This document shows positions 43,657 to 54,627 of a DNA stretch of 64,000 nt, in pieces. The stretch's first letter is position 1; each line of letters opens with the position of its first letter. A program made the translations under genes and the position numbers. The notes beneath the pieces are model-generated. The model made no database searches and had not been told where the DNA came from. It saw only the letters and a list, made by a program, of their open reading frames with translations. The DNA comes from Plecoglossus altivelis (taxonomy: Eukaryota; Chordata; Actinopteri; Osmeriformes; Plecoglossidae). The DNA is taken from the NCBI GenBank assembly GCA_036571765.1, contig BROE01000022.1, forward strand, positions 16,707,239-16,771,238, written 5' to 3'.

Positions 43657-44115
43657 CTCTCTCTCTCTCTCTCTCTCTGTATCAGAAACCTGGCTCGCTG
43701 ATACAGCAGCCTGGCCTGTATTCATCTCTATTACCTGACGACGGCAGAACAGTAGCCTGGCTTTCTGGCAGCCTAACCAGGGTAAAACCTTCTGTGAGCC
43801 TGATGGCTTGGAGAAATGAGATGGATATTGATTAGTTTCAGCATCTGCAGCCTGAGGCTCATTGATCGAAAGGGTACAGAGAAAGAGAGAGAGAGAGAGG
43901 GACAGAGAGAGAGAGGGAGAGAGAGAGAGAGGGACAGAGAGAGAGAGGGAGAGAGAGAGAGAGAGAGAGGGGGGGGACAGAGAGAGAGGGAGAGAGAGAC
44001 AGAGAGAGACAGAGAGGGAGAGGGACAGAGAAAGAGAGGGAGAGAGAGAGAGAGAGGTACAGAGAGAGGTACAGAGAGAGAGAGGGAGAGGGAGCAAGAG
44101 AGAGAGAGGAGGTGA
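43657..44115. repeat. (CT)n run and GA-rich tract
   Basis: (CT)n at 43658-43678; GA-rich at 43875-44113 with GGGACAGAGAGAGAGAGG modules. About 195 bp of unique DNA separates the complementary tracts. Confidence 0.9.
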
Positions 44116-44361
44116 GGTCACATCTCATTAGCATGTGCTGGTTGATTGGTTATTCAGCGTTTATGTGTCGCCCCTCTCTTTACCGCCTGGGCAAGGCTGT
44201 GGGAACTTGGCCCAAAGGTTTTCCGTGTTCCGGCCCAGAGCACACGCACACTCACCCCCCCAGGCCTGACTCACGGAGCAGGAAGCTGCTGCTGTGGTGG
44301 AACACAGCAGGACCCAGCATCAGAAGGCTTGTAGAAGATACTGGCATGCCATAGATCCCTT

Positions 44362-44712
44362 TAGAGATGCAACACTGGAGAAGTGCCGTGGGCCAATCAG
44401 GATCCAGTAAGCTGCCAGCGACACTGGAGCTGGGCCGTGGGCCAATCAGGATCCAGGAAGCCTCCAGCAACACTGGAGCTGGGCCGTGGGCCAATCAGGA
44501 TCCAGGAAGCTTCCAGCGACACTGGAGAAGTGCCGTGGGCCAATCAGGATACAGGAAGCCTCCAGCGACACCGGAGCTGGGCTGTGGGCCAATCAGGATA
44601 TAGGAAGCCTCCAGCGACACTGGAGCTGGGCTGTGGGCCAATTAGGATCCAGGAAGCCTCCAGCGACACTGGAGCTGGGCTGTGGGCCAATCAGGATCCG
44701 GGAAGCTTGCTG
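44362..44712. repeat. 49-bp minisatellite carrying seven CCAAT boxes
   Basis: Seven copies of a 49-bp unit containing GTGGGCCAATCAGGATCC, then AGGAAGCCTCCAGCG and ACACTGGAGCT. CCAAT starts at 44393, 44442, 44491, 44540, 44589, 44638 and 44687, exactly 49 bp apart, in an NF-Y-like context (one copy has CCAATTAGG). Each unit also has a TCCAG/CTGGA dyad. Confidence 0.95.
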
Positions 44713-45059
44713 GCTTATTGGATAACAGCGCCTCAGGAGTCATTCCTCTGTTGGTCATCAGCCCCAGCCCCCAGTCTCCTGTTCAGTCAGTAGGGGTATC
44801 AGTTTGTGTCATCGACTGTGAGGAGCTGTGCGTGTACGTGCGCGTATGTGTGCGTGCGCGCGCGTGTGTGTGCACAAACCCACGCTGTAATAAAGTCCGA
44901 GGCAGTGTCTGCAGCGTCAGCTGAACTCCAGGGTAGAAACTCATTATCCAGTATTAATATGAAGCACATTATCATCTCAGCCTGCCTCTCTCAGCCCTGC
45001 TCAGACCACTGCCATGGTAACAGATAGGCAGCCAGTCCGCAGCAGGCACAGCCACTGTG
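44713..45059. other. unique block with a GT/GC run
   Basis: Unique, with a GTGCGCGCGCGTGTGTGTGC run near 44852-44872. Confidence 0.4.
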
Positions 45060-45250
45060 GGAGTCCACCTGTCTGCGGTGAGACACACGTGCAGCAAGAC
45101 AGGTCTGCAGGGAGACTGTCGAGCTGGTCCGCAGCGAGACCGGTAGGCAGTGAGAAAGGTCTGCAGTGAGACAGGTCCCACAGTGCAACAGCAAGACAGG
45201 TCTGCCGGGTATGCAGGGAGACAGTCAGACTGGTATGCTGTGAGACAGTC
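45060..45250. repeat. degenerate GCAGTGAGACAGGTCT repeat
   Basis: About seven diverged modules with GCAG(T/G)GAGAC and AGGTCTGC, spacing 20-30 bp. Confidence 0.75.
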
Positions 45251-45924
45251 TGAGGGTAAGGGGGTATGGGTGAGGAGTAGTTGGGGAGGGGGAGGGTGCG
45301 AACGGGGGGGGGGGGGCGGATAAACCCAGAACCTCTCCGTACGAGACGAAAAGTTAATGAGACGCGCCAAAAATAAATGACGAGTCAATTTGTGATTCCG
45401 GTGAGCCTCTCTGTCACACAACCTCCTTCTTCACAAGAACACATCGCTTCCTCCACACACACACACACACACACAGTCACACACACTCCTCACGCACATC
45501 ATTCAGCGGAGCATATCAAGCAGGTCTGAGCTGTGTTAATGAAGGGGATTAGAGGGAGAGGAGGGTTGTGGAAGACTGAGTCTCTGGAGACAGACACACG
45601 TCACTTTAATATTCATACGGCGGCACATTCGGTCCAGCAGTGTCCCAGTCTACTGTCTGTCAGCGAAGACTGCGTCCTAGCCTCGATCAATCACAGCCGC
45701 CAATGATTGACAGGTCACCCCTGTCCTCCAGAGGAATCATTCAGATGATGTTTTTATGGTTATAACTCTCACTCATTCTCTGATCGGTCAGAGATGTATG
45801 ATCAACCACACAGATCGGAGGTCAGAGGTCAGACAGAGGGGGATCCTATCCCTCCCAGTCGCTCGGAAAATGGACTGGGTGCTCCCTACAGATGAAATCT
45901 ACCAGCACACATGTTACACACTCT
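45251..45924. other. unique block with G13 and (CA)n
   Basis: Contains a G run at 45304-45316 and a short (CA)n at 45456-45474. No gene recognised. Confidence 0.4.
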
Positions 45925-46285
45925 CTCTTGCTCTCCCCTCCTCTCCTCTCTTATCTTCTCCTCTCTTCTCTTCTCCTCTCCTCATCTCTTCTCTCCTTTC
46001 CTCTACTCATTTGCCCATCCCTCCTTTGATCTCCTCTCGTCTCCTAGTCTCTCCTCTGCTTTCCTTTTGCCCCTACCCTCTCCTCTCTTTCCTCCCCTTC
46101 CTTCTCTCTCCTCTCCTCTCCTCACCTCTCTCTCCTCTCCTCACCTCTCATCTCTCTCCTCACCTCTCATCTCTCTCCTCAGCTCTTCTCTCCTTTCTTT
46201 CCTCTCCTCACCTCTCATCTCTCTCCTCTCCTCAGCTCTCCTCTCTCATCTCCTCTCATCTCATCTCCTCTCCTTGTCATGCCAG
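45925..46285. repeat. CT-rich tract (CTCTCCTCACCTCTCAT)
   Basis: About 360 bp of pyrimidine modules such as CTCTCCTCACCTCTCATCTC. Confidence 0.92.
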
Positions 46286-46726
46286 TCTCCAGACCACAGC
46301 AGCCACGGACCCCCAGGTGTGTAACCAGGTCAGTGGTCTTTCCTGCTCCAGCCTGCTCCAGCTCATCAAGCCCCTGAGTGGGTCCCATGGTACCACATTC
46401 AACCCTTCTCATAAGAACCACAATACAGGGTCTATGAGCACACTGTGTGTATATTTGTGCATGTGTGGGAGTGTGTGCGTGTATAGAGGGGTGATGTATG
46501 TGACTGTGACTGTGTTTGTGTGGGGTGTCTATTTATATGTGTGTGTGGAGGGGGGTGCATATGTGTGTGTGATATGTGTTTGTGTGTCCCTGCATGCCTG
46601 CCAGGCAGCAGATGGAGAACACATGCATGACTTCACTGATAATCTGCGCAGCCATTCAGTGTCTGATCATGAAGCACACATGCCACAGGGCTGCAGGAGG
46701 ACACTCAGTATGTCAACAATGTTCAT
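46286..46726. other. unique block with GT-rich part
   Basis: GT-rich at 46440-46590; the rest unique. No gene recognised. Confidence 0.4.
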
Positions 46727-46767
46727 CCTCACTGTCATCGTCATCATCATCACTGTCATCGTCACTG

Positions 46768-46829
<62 letters not shown>

Positions 46830-46968
46830 GCTGTCATCGTCATCATCATCACTGTCATCATCACTGTCATCATCATCATCATCATCATCGCTGTCATCAT
46901 CATCATCATCATCATCGCTGTCACCATAGTCATCATCATCGCTTTCATCATCACTGTCATCGTCGTCG

Positions 46969-47006
<38 letters not shown>

Positions 47007-47082
47007 GCTGTCATCATAATCATCATCATCACTTTCATCATCACTTTCATCATCACTGTCATCGATCTGATCATCATCACTG

Positions 47083-47118
<36 letters not shown>

Positions 47119-47320
47119 CTGTCATTATCATCATCATCATCACTGTCATCATTACTGTCATCATCATCATCATAATCACCGTCATCATCATCACTGTCAT
47201 CATCATCATCATCATCATCATCACTGTCATCATCATCACTGTCATCATCATCATCATCATCACTGTAATCAATCTCATCATCACCATCATCATCACTGTC
47301 ATTATCACCCTCATCATCGT
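46727..47320. repeat. (TCA)n trinucleotide array
   Basis: About 590 bp of TCATCATCATCATCACTG modules, with pure (ATC)n runs of more than 20 units near 46770-46828. Open in all frames (Ile, Ser, His on plus; Met on minus). Reverse complement of the array at 30855-31286. Confidence 0.96.
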
Positions 47321-47799
47321 TAGGAAGGTGGAGGAGGGATTGGAGACCTCCAGTTATTCTGGTTTACTGTAGACAACACAGGAAGATAAAACAAAACAAT
47401 TGAGGGAGATTGGCAGAGAAATATAATTGGACACACAAACCGAGACAAAGAGAAGGGTGGAGAGAGGGAGAGACAGGAGAATGCAATGAAGGAGGAGAGA
47501 AGGACAGAAAGCTGTAATTGCAGTTAATGGCATCGAAGGGAGTAAAAAAGTGCCCGTTTTTATGTAAGTTAGCAGGGAAGTTGAAGACAGGGATCTGTGA
47601 AGCTTGTTTAGTAAACAGAAGCCAGTCAGACTATGCTAGCAGAGAAATGACACCCTCGGACACAGTTTACACGGTCCTCCTCTCTCACAGCTAGTGAAGA
47701 GGAAACGGACACACAACCTAAAACAGTCTGGCATCTTGCTTCCTTTGAAGTTCAAATGTCCACACTCTAATTTTATTTCGTTTTTCGTCACACAGACAC
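47321..47799. other. unique block
   Basis: Unique, A-rich at 47380-47530. No gene recognised. Confidence 0.4.
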
Positions 47800-47871
47800 A
47801 CGCACGCACGCACGCATGCACGCACAGCCTGCCTGCCTGCCTACCTGCCTGCCTGCCTGTCTGCCAGTTTG

Positions 47872-47952
<81 letters not shown>
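47800..47952. repeat. (CCTG)n tetranucleotide array
   Basis: (CGCA)n leads into interrupted then uninterrupted CCTG units; the pure run at about 47871-47951 is about 20 units. The same motif as the myotonic dystrophy type 2 repeat in human CNBP, here in intergenic DNA. Confidence 0.95.
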
Positions 47953-48413
47953 TTCTCTGCAGTACCAGTGTCCCTCTAAGCCCACAGAAGGTCAGTGTAT
48001 GCGCTGCTGTATAGACATGGAGGGATTAGTTGTGGTCCCACCTCCATCCTGGCTGGAGGGGGAGGGGAGGGGGAGGGATGTGGTGAAGGGGAGGTCCTCA
48101 GACAGTACTTAACTGCCCTTCCTCCGGCCTTGGGGGAAATTACATTTCTGTTGAGGACCCTATCTGGATAAAGACGTGGAGGGATGGTGGAGTGGAGGGT
48201 TCGACGGAGGGGGAAACTCATTTGCGCCTCCCAATCATCTCGCCGGTCCCACTGTGGAAGCCAATCCCCGGACTGCGGCCCTTCTCCCCATGCGGGTGAT
48301 TGGCCGAGCGGTTGAGTGGTGTGTGTCATTATGAGCACAGTCGTTCCTGCACGCTGGCTTGTGTCAATTACCGGAGAATCGTTACAATGTAGGCCACCAA
48401 ACGAAGCCACCCT

Positions 48414-48417
<4 letters not shown>
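47953..48417. other. unique block
   Basis: Unique apart from a G-rich stretch at 48055-48085. A CAG with pyrimidine tract at 47962 and GTCAGT at 47991 could mimic a 28-nt micro-exon; not accepted. Confidence 0.35.
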
Positions 48418-48446
<29 letters not shown>

Positions 48447-48480
48447 ACACACACACACACACACACCCACACACACACAC
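48418..48480. repeat. (CA)n microsatellite
   Basis: CA run with two CCC interruptions. Confidence 0.95.
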
Positions 48481-48893
48481 GTACGTTACCACTGAGGTGA
48501 AGTGTGTGTGCTGGCCAGGGGATCGGACAAACTCATCGCCGATGATGTTCACACCAAGCAGCTTAAGGCTACATGAGCCAGCCACATTGAATCACATTCT
48601 AGCTAATGTCCCAGTTGTCTCAGGCTACGGTGCTTGTGCGTGCGCGCGCGGACGTTTGTTTGCGAGGCGGAGTGCGTGTCGGAGTGCGCCGCGCAGGTCA
48701 TTTCTTCGCGCACCCCTCGCTCGTTGATCTTCATATAATCAGAAGCCGCAGCATAATCTCTGCGTTGATGAATACATGTATACGCATCGAGAATGCTGTC
48801 AGTCACACACTCTGATATAGCTGACCTTCCCTCCCCAACAGATAACCCTGCTCTGAACAGAGACACACTGCTGCAGTGGTGTTCTGTTCTGTT

Positions 48894-48895
<2 letters not shown>
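48481..48895. other. unique block
   Basis: CpG-containing around 48640-48720. No gene recognised. Confidence 0.35.
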
Positions 48896-48943
<48 letters not shown>

Positions 48944-49123
48944 GTAGTTTACATGTGTGTTTGTGTGTGTATGTGCATGCATGTTTGATTGTGTGTGTGT
49001 GCTTGTGTCTACTTGCATGTGAAAGTGTGCATACTTCTGTGTGTGTGTGTGTGTGTGTGTGTGTTTTGTGTACGTGCATGTGAGTGCGTGTTTGTGCGTG
49101 TTTGTTTGTGTGTGTCCGTGCAT

Positions 49124-49163
<40 letters not shown>

Positions 49164-49352
49164 TAGAAAAAGTGTAGTTTACATGTGTGTTTGTGTGTGT
49201 ATGTGCATGCGTGTTTGATTGTGTGTGTGTGCTTGTGTCTACTTGCATGTGAAAGTGTGCATACTTCTCTGTGTGTGTGTGTTTTGTGTACGTGCATGTG
49301 AGTGCGTGTTTGTGCGTGTTTGTTTGTGTGTGTCCGTACATGTGTGTGTGTG
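48896..49352. repeat. GA/GT compound array with a 230-bp tandem duplication
   Basis: (GA)n at 48896-48938, then a GT-rich module starting AAAAAGTGTAGTTTACATG at 48937 that recurs at 49167, 230 bp later. The copies differ mainly in GT run length. Confidence 0.92.
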
Positions 49353-49469
49353 TATGCTCGGTGTAGTTGTAATGGAGTCCTCCTGAAGCGTGTTAACAGG
49401 CTTGCCTCAGGGTAGGAGAAGCATGCCAACACATTCACCCCGCCTCACCTCCTCGCAACACACAAGTGA

Positions 49470-49618
49470 CCTGACACACACCCACGCCCGCTCGCACACA
49501 CATACGCAACTACTGTAGGAACGCACCCACACACACCCACGTGCACTCACACGCAGGCACATACACCCACACCTGAATGCACACCCCCCCACACACACAC
49601 ACACAGACTCACACACAT
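49470..49618. repeat. cryptic CA repeat
   Basis: CACACACCCACGCCCGC and CACGTGCACTCACACGC words; complementary to the GT array on its left. Confidence 0.85.
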
Positions 49619-49714
49619 CACCCTGTGTCTGTGGCCCTGTATGTGATTGAAATGCACGGCAATCAATGATACTCTTCTTCTAGAATCCACTCTGTTGCAC
49701 ATTACATCTCTCGT

Positions 49715-49930
49715 TATTCTCTCTTCCCCCTCTCCTCTTCTCCTCTCTATTTCCTCCTCTTCTCTACTCCTCCTCTCCTCTTCTGTCCCTTTCTCTCCTC
49801 CTTCCTCCACTCCTCCCCCTCTCCTCCTCTACTCACCCTCTCCTCTTCTCCTCCCCCTCTCCTCCTCTTCCCCCCTCTCCTCTTCTCCTCCCCCTCTCCT
49901 CCTACCTCTCCTCTCTTGTCTTTTCCACCC
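49715..49930. repeat. CT-rich tract (CCTCTCCTCTTCTCCTCC)
   Basis: Pyrimidine modules ending near a CAG at 49932-49934 that could mimic a splice acceptor. Confidence 0.88.
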
Positions 49931-50011
49931 TCAGGGCATTCCAGCAGATTGCCATTTGTCACTGCGCTTGTATGTGTGGCTGGTCTGAGTACAGTCGCAG
50001 AGGAACTAGTT

Positions 50012-50066
50012 ACCCTGGTTACCACCCTGGTGACCACCCTGGTTATCGCCCTGGTGACACTGGTTT
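50012..50066. repeat. ~15-bp repeat (CACCCTGGTTA/GAC)
   Basis: Four copies of (G)TTACCACCCTGG / TGACCACCCTGG / TTATCGCCCTGG modules. Confidence 0.8.
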
Positions 50067-50235
50067 ATCACTCTCAAAGCTAAGTTCCAATTACTTTCTC
50101 TTCAGCTCCCATTCCGCTGAAAACTATTGTCAGATAATTAAACATTCATGGAGTTTTGAAGCATTTCCGCTTGTCTCTAAACTTGTCTGTTATCCAGCAC
50201 TGCCTGTCAGGCTGTAGAACACTCATTAGAACAGA
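50067..50235. other. unique block, possible conserved element
   Basis: AT-rich even-textured DNA (CAGATAATTAAACATTCATG). Candidate only. Confidence 0.2.
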
Positions 50236-50460
50236 AAGAGAAAGACAGAGACAGCGAAAGAGAGAGGGGGAAGAGAGAGAGGGAGAGAGGGGGGGAGAGA
50301 GAGAGGGAGACAGAGAGACAGGGGGGAGAGAGAGAGGGAGAGAGAGAGGTAGATGGCAGAAAAGAGAGAAGGCATAGAGAGAGGTAGATGGCAGAAAAGA
50401 AAGAGGAGAAGAAACAGATAGCAGTAGTAGAAAGAGAGGAAGAGAGAGGAGGAGGTCAGT
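50236..50460. repeat. GA-rich tract
   Basis: GAGAGAGGGG and GGTAGATGGCAGAAAAG modules; the latter occurs twice. Confidence 0.88.
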
Positions 50461-50817
50461 TGGCCTGTGTCAGGTAGATCGCACTGTCACAGCAGAATGG
50501 GGGAATAAGGGGATGTGCTGTGTGATTTGAAAAATGTTGCCTATCTGGTGATATTGTTGAGTTAAGTGCCTTTTTCAGAAAGCGCTAGTCTGGCAGAGTC
50601 TCTGGGGGGGAGGGGCCACATTCGCTGCGTACGCAAGGCTACCTTCGCACACGCACCAGCCTCCACACATGCCCACACAAACCCACGGTCGCTCAGAAAC
50701 GCCACACTGTGCTGCAGGTAAGGTTTGAATACTCTCTTACACTCCCCTACACATGTTTGTAACTCTCTCTTTAGCTCGCTGTCTTGCTCTCTCGCCCTCA
50801 CTTTCGCTCTTTGTCCC
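50461..50817. other. unique block
   Basis: Unique. No gene recognised. Confidence 0.35.
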
Positions 50818-51508
50818 ACTCTCTCTCTCTCTCTACCCACCCCCCCTTTCCCATCCAGAACACTTCCCCCTCCCTCCCTCCCTCCCTCCATCTCTCCACC
50901 CCTCCCTTGCCTCCCCCCCCCTCCCCTGTAAACAACAAATACATCCTCAACCTTTTCCTTAGTTTCATCATGGTGAGTCAAGCTGCGGTCGGAGCAGCCG
51001 GGAGGAAGGAAGGCTGGGGGGTGGGGGGGCTGGTGGGGCTGGGGGGCTGGGGGGCTGGGGCTGGGGGGCTGGGGGGCTGGGGTGTCTGGGGGGGTGGGGG
51101 GGTGGTGGGCGGGCGAGGCTCTGCAGTTGAGCGATGAGGCTTGAGGGGCGCTGCACCTGAATTATAAGAAGCATCACTGGGAAAGGTGCAGCACATCAGT
51201 CCAGGGACAGAGGTCCGTGTGTGGTGGATGGACAGCCAGAGATGTGGGGGCGGGTTCCTGAGACTTGGAGATGAGCGTGACGTTGGATGACCAGCAGGAC
51301 AGGAAAGGTAAATGGCAGGGTGGATGATGCTGTGTGCCGATGATAGCCTACGGCAGGTATACTAATCTCAACACCGCTCGAACACTTGTGTGTGTAATGC
51401 GTGATACAACGCTGTTAACGAATTATGACTGCAACCTAGATCATAAACAAATCTTAGAGGGTACTGGGCAGATCTGAGCGCATGATAATAGACTGAGACG
51501 CATGATTC
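50818..51508. repeat. ~690-bp tandem duplication, copy 1
   Basis: Runs from the CT tract CTCTACCCACCCCCCCTTTC through TTTCATCATGGTGAGTCAAG to ATCTGAGCGCATGA. It repeats at 51509-52118. Copy 1 has many scattered 1-5 base insertions relative to copy 2, suggesting assembly error. Confidence 0.9.
51013..51117. repeat. G-tract array (strong G-quadruplex potential)
   Basis: More than ten G runs of four or more (GGCTGGGGGGCTGGGGG pattern). A shorter version recurs in copy 2 at 51712-51785. Confidence 0.88.
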
Positions 51509-52118
51509 CCACTCTCTCTCTTCTCTACCCACCCCCCCTTTCCCATCCAGAACACTTCCCCCTCCCTCTACTCTCTCCCTCCCCTTCCATCTCTCCACCC
51601 TTCCCTTCTCCCCCCCCTCCCCTAAACAACAAATTAACATCCTCAACCTTTTCCTTAGTTTCATCATGGTGAGTCAAGCTGCGGTCGGAGCAGCCGGGAG
51701 GAAGGAAATGCTGGCGGGCGGTGGGGGCTGTGGGGCTGGCGGGCTGGGGGCTGGGGCTGGGGGGGTCGGGGGGCTGGGGGAGGTCTCTGCAGTTGCAGCG
51801 AGAAGAGAACTGCCACTCTGTAATTATAAGAACATCACTGGGAAAGGTCAGCACTCAGTCCAGGGACAGAGGCGTGTGTGTGGATGACAGCCAGAGGGGG
51901 GCGGGTGCTGGGAGATGGATGAGCGTGCGTGGATGACAGCGGACAGGAGGTATGCAGGGGTGGATGAGTGTGTGCCGATGACAGCCTACGGAAGGTATAC
52001 AATCTCAACACCGTGAACACTTGTGGGAATGTGTGATACAAGCTGTAAGATTATGAATGACTAGAATAAACAATCTTACAGGGTACTGGGAGATCTGAGC
52101 GCATGAATAGACTGAGAG
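51509..52118. repeat. ~690-bp tandem duplication, copy 2
   Basis: Shorter copy of 50818-51508 with the same landmarks in order. Starts ATGGTGAGTCAAGCTGC frames that are not supported as genes. Confidence 0.9.
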
Positions 52119-52119
52119 C

Positions 52120-52552
52120 AGACACTCACACACAGTTCCACACACACACAAACAGTTCCATACACACAAACCAGACATGAGCACACACACACACAGACTA
52201 GAGAGACACACACACTCACACAGACAAGCGTGCACACAAATTGGAGAGAGAGACACACACACACACACACACCAGGTCGGTGTGTCCAGGTCACTTCATT
52301 ATATTGCGCGATGCTGAGGAGACAATGCAGGTGTGGACTGAAGAAGGCCCACCTACTCTGCCACTCTGTAAATGAGACCATCAATCACTCCAGGGTGGTG
52401 TGTGTGTGTGTGTGTGTGTATGTGTGTGTGTGTGTGTCTCCAGGAGTGTGTGTGTAGGTGAACGCCTGTGCTTTGACGTGTTCCAAACTGTTTATGCATG
52501 TGTGTGTGTCTGCATGTGTGTGTGTCTGCATGTGTGCGTGTCTGCATGTGTG

Positions 52553-52582
<30 letters not shown>
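52120..52582. repeat. CA tract and GT tracts (inverted pair)
   Basis: CA-rich at 52120-52275, unique 52276-52395, GT-rich at 52396-52582 (TGTGTGTGTCTGCATGTG modules). The two arms are complementary in composition. Confidence 0.88.
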
Positions 52583-52583
<1 letters not shown>

Positions 52584-52820
52584 CGTAGTGGCGTGACCGT
52601 GAGGTTGAGTCCATTACAGAGGAAAAATTAGAGGGAAAGTTGTTCTTCTCCAGAGTGAGTACGGGTCTAATCCAGTTCTCTCACTCTCTCTCTCTATCTC
52701 TTTCTCTCTCTCTCTCTCTCTCTCACTCTCTCTCACACACACACACTCTCTCTTTCCCTCTCCCTCTCTCTTTCCCTCTCCCTCTCTGTCTCCCTCTCCC
52801 TCTGTCTCCCTCTCTCACTT
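52583..52820. repeat. CT-rich tract
   Basis: CTCTCTCTCTCTCACTCTCT and CCCTCTCCCTCTCT words at 52678-52818, after about 95 bp of unique sequence. Confidence 0.88.
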
Positions 52821-53199
52821 AGGTTAATGTGGGCACTGGGATACAGGTGAGCGTAATGAGAGATCATTCCTCAACGAGGGTTTAATGCCTCAGCAGACAG
52901 GTGAAGAGGTCGAACCAATCTCCTTCTCTGTCTCCCCTGCTTTACATTGCACATTTAAACTCCCAGTCGCCCCAACAATCACTATAGGAACACTTTGCAA
53001 ATCAATAAAGCCTTGCGTTTGGAATTTAAACCAGTGAAAAAGTGCGAGGTTGGCAAAGTGGGGGGGGGGGGGGGGAGAGAAATACTGTACCGCGTTGCCT
53101 ACTGTACACATTCTTGTGTTCCGCTGTAGCTGTTGTGCCACCTAGTCATTAACAAGCAGAACCTTCTAAATTCTTGCCTTGTCAGTCTCGGTTCCCGGA
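52821..53199. other. unique block with G16
   Basis: Contains a G run at 53060-53075. No gene recognised. Confidence 0.4.
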
Positions 53200-53812
53200 C
53201 AAAGGAAGAGTCAGGTGTTTGACGAGTAATGAATGTCCTGGAGGGAGAGAAATTGTTCAAGTTATTCGAATAACCAATCTGCTGTGGTTGTTTCCATGCT
53301 AATGATCGTGCAGCGAGCCATCACTTCAGACAGGGGAGTTCAACAACTCGCAAACATCTCGCTGGCGGCCTGCTACTTGACGTTGCCATGGAGACTAACA
53401 GCTGGGTGCGCACGGCGAAGGAGACCTTTCTGGTCGCAACTCGAAGAACGGCGTGCAACTGTAACGCGCGTGAGATGCGTGCGGAGTGTGAGGCGGGGTG
53501 AGTGAGACCGAAAGAGAGACAGACAGATGGAGAGAGGCGCGCTAGTGAGGTGTTCGATAGATGGAGGGAGCGCAGGGTTAAAACGACTTCCGTCTTTTCC
53601 TCCGTTTAATGTATATTCATGCTGTTTTGCTTGTTGCACTTTTGCTCTCTGGAAAAGTGAGCGTATATTCTCTTGTGCCAGCAGCGCCTCACCAGTTGAT
53701 CCGGCAGAGGGAAAAAAAAACAGTCGGTTAAAGTTTAGAGGCGGCAAGAAAAAATATTTTGTGGGTGAAAATGAGAGAAAAAACCCTAGAGAGATACAGG
53801 CAGACAGATGAA
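53200..53812. promoter_or_regulatory. unique CpG-containing block with an RFX X-box
   Basis: GTTGCCATGGAGAC at 53382-53395 matches an RFX X-box. CG-containing words follow to about 53490, then AT-rich DNA. Could be an enhancer or promoter of an unidentified transcript. Confidence 0.3.
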
Positions 53813-53814
53813 TC

Positions 53815-53915
53815 GGCAGAGAGATGAAGAGAGAAAAATAGAGAGAGGAAGAGAAAGAGGGAGAGAGAGGGAAGGAGGGAAAGAGAGAGAGAGAGCGAGA
53901 GAGAGAGAGAGAGTG
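53815..53915. repeat. GA-rich tract
   Basis: GAGAGAGGAAGAGAAAGAGG and related words. Confidence 0.85.
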
Positions 53916-54548
53916 TCAACTCCAGCGCTTGTTTGTGAGTGTTGCTCCTAACCTGCGGTGAACCACCTGTTCAGTATGACAGGATGAATGGCATCGCTTC
54001 TGCAGCTAGATCAAGCCTTCTCTCGAAGAGAAGCTGTTTCACAAAGCTGCTGTACTGGGTCCAGCCACAGGACCCTTGGCATCACCAGACCCATCACACT
54101 TCGGTGACACGAAACGAAAGCGGCACAAACACGTTCAAGTTCAATTTAAAGTTGTGCGAAAAATGTGCTCAAACATTTCAAGTTGCCTTTGCTTCATCTC
54201 TCTGAGACATCTTGTGATAAAAAAAACAGATATAATGAGGAGCAACCGCAACCATCGGAAAGCTAACTTTGGCTTTGCTGTTCACATGGCAACAGGGTAA
54301 ACAGTTAAACTGGAATCGCTAAGTTGCCAGGGTTTAATTGGTCAAGAATTCTGTGAAAGTGAGAATGGTCTCCAAAATCCAAATGTGTTCTTCCCCTGCC
54401 TCTTCATGCTGGTAGACTGCAAATAGTCACCCAAACACAGACAGGCCCCTGGCTCTGACAGCCTTCTAGCAGGTCTATAACCTCACTGTACAAGTTTAGT
54501 CTACAATCAGTATGTCTACAGCACTGTTCTATTCCTGACACAGGGAGA
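53916..54548. other. unique block
   Basis: Unique; an 88-codon plus frame at 53939 has no recognisable product. Confidence 0.35.
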
Positions 54549-54627
54549 GTATGTGTGTGCGTGCGTGCGTGTGTGTGCGTGCGTGTGTGTGAGTGCGTGT
54601 GTGTGTGTGTGCATGTATGTGCGCGTG
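54549..54627. repeat. GT/GCGT tract
   Basis: GTGTGTGCGTGCGTGCGTGT words. Confidence 0.9.

Noticed and set aside
45756..47372. 538-codon plus-strand frame, the longest in the window
   Set aside because: CT tract followed by (TCA)n array; poly-Ile/Val residues from triplet repeat, open also in other frames and on the minus strand.
47963..47990. 28-nt interval between CTCTGCAG and AAG|GTCAGT, Cys-rich reading (YQCPSKPTEGQC)
   Set aside because: The acceptor tract is the CCTG array and the exon would be tiny and frame-shifting; no partner exons seen.
49935..49969. Possible exon after a CT tract ending CCACCCTCAG
   Set aside because: Only 35 nt to the next GTATGT, no conserved reading; CT tracts generate many acceptor look-alikes here.
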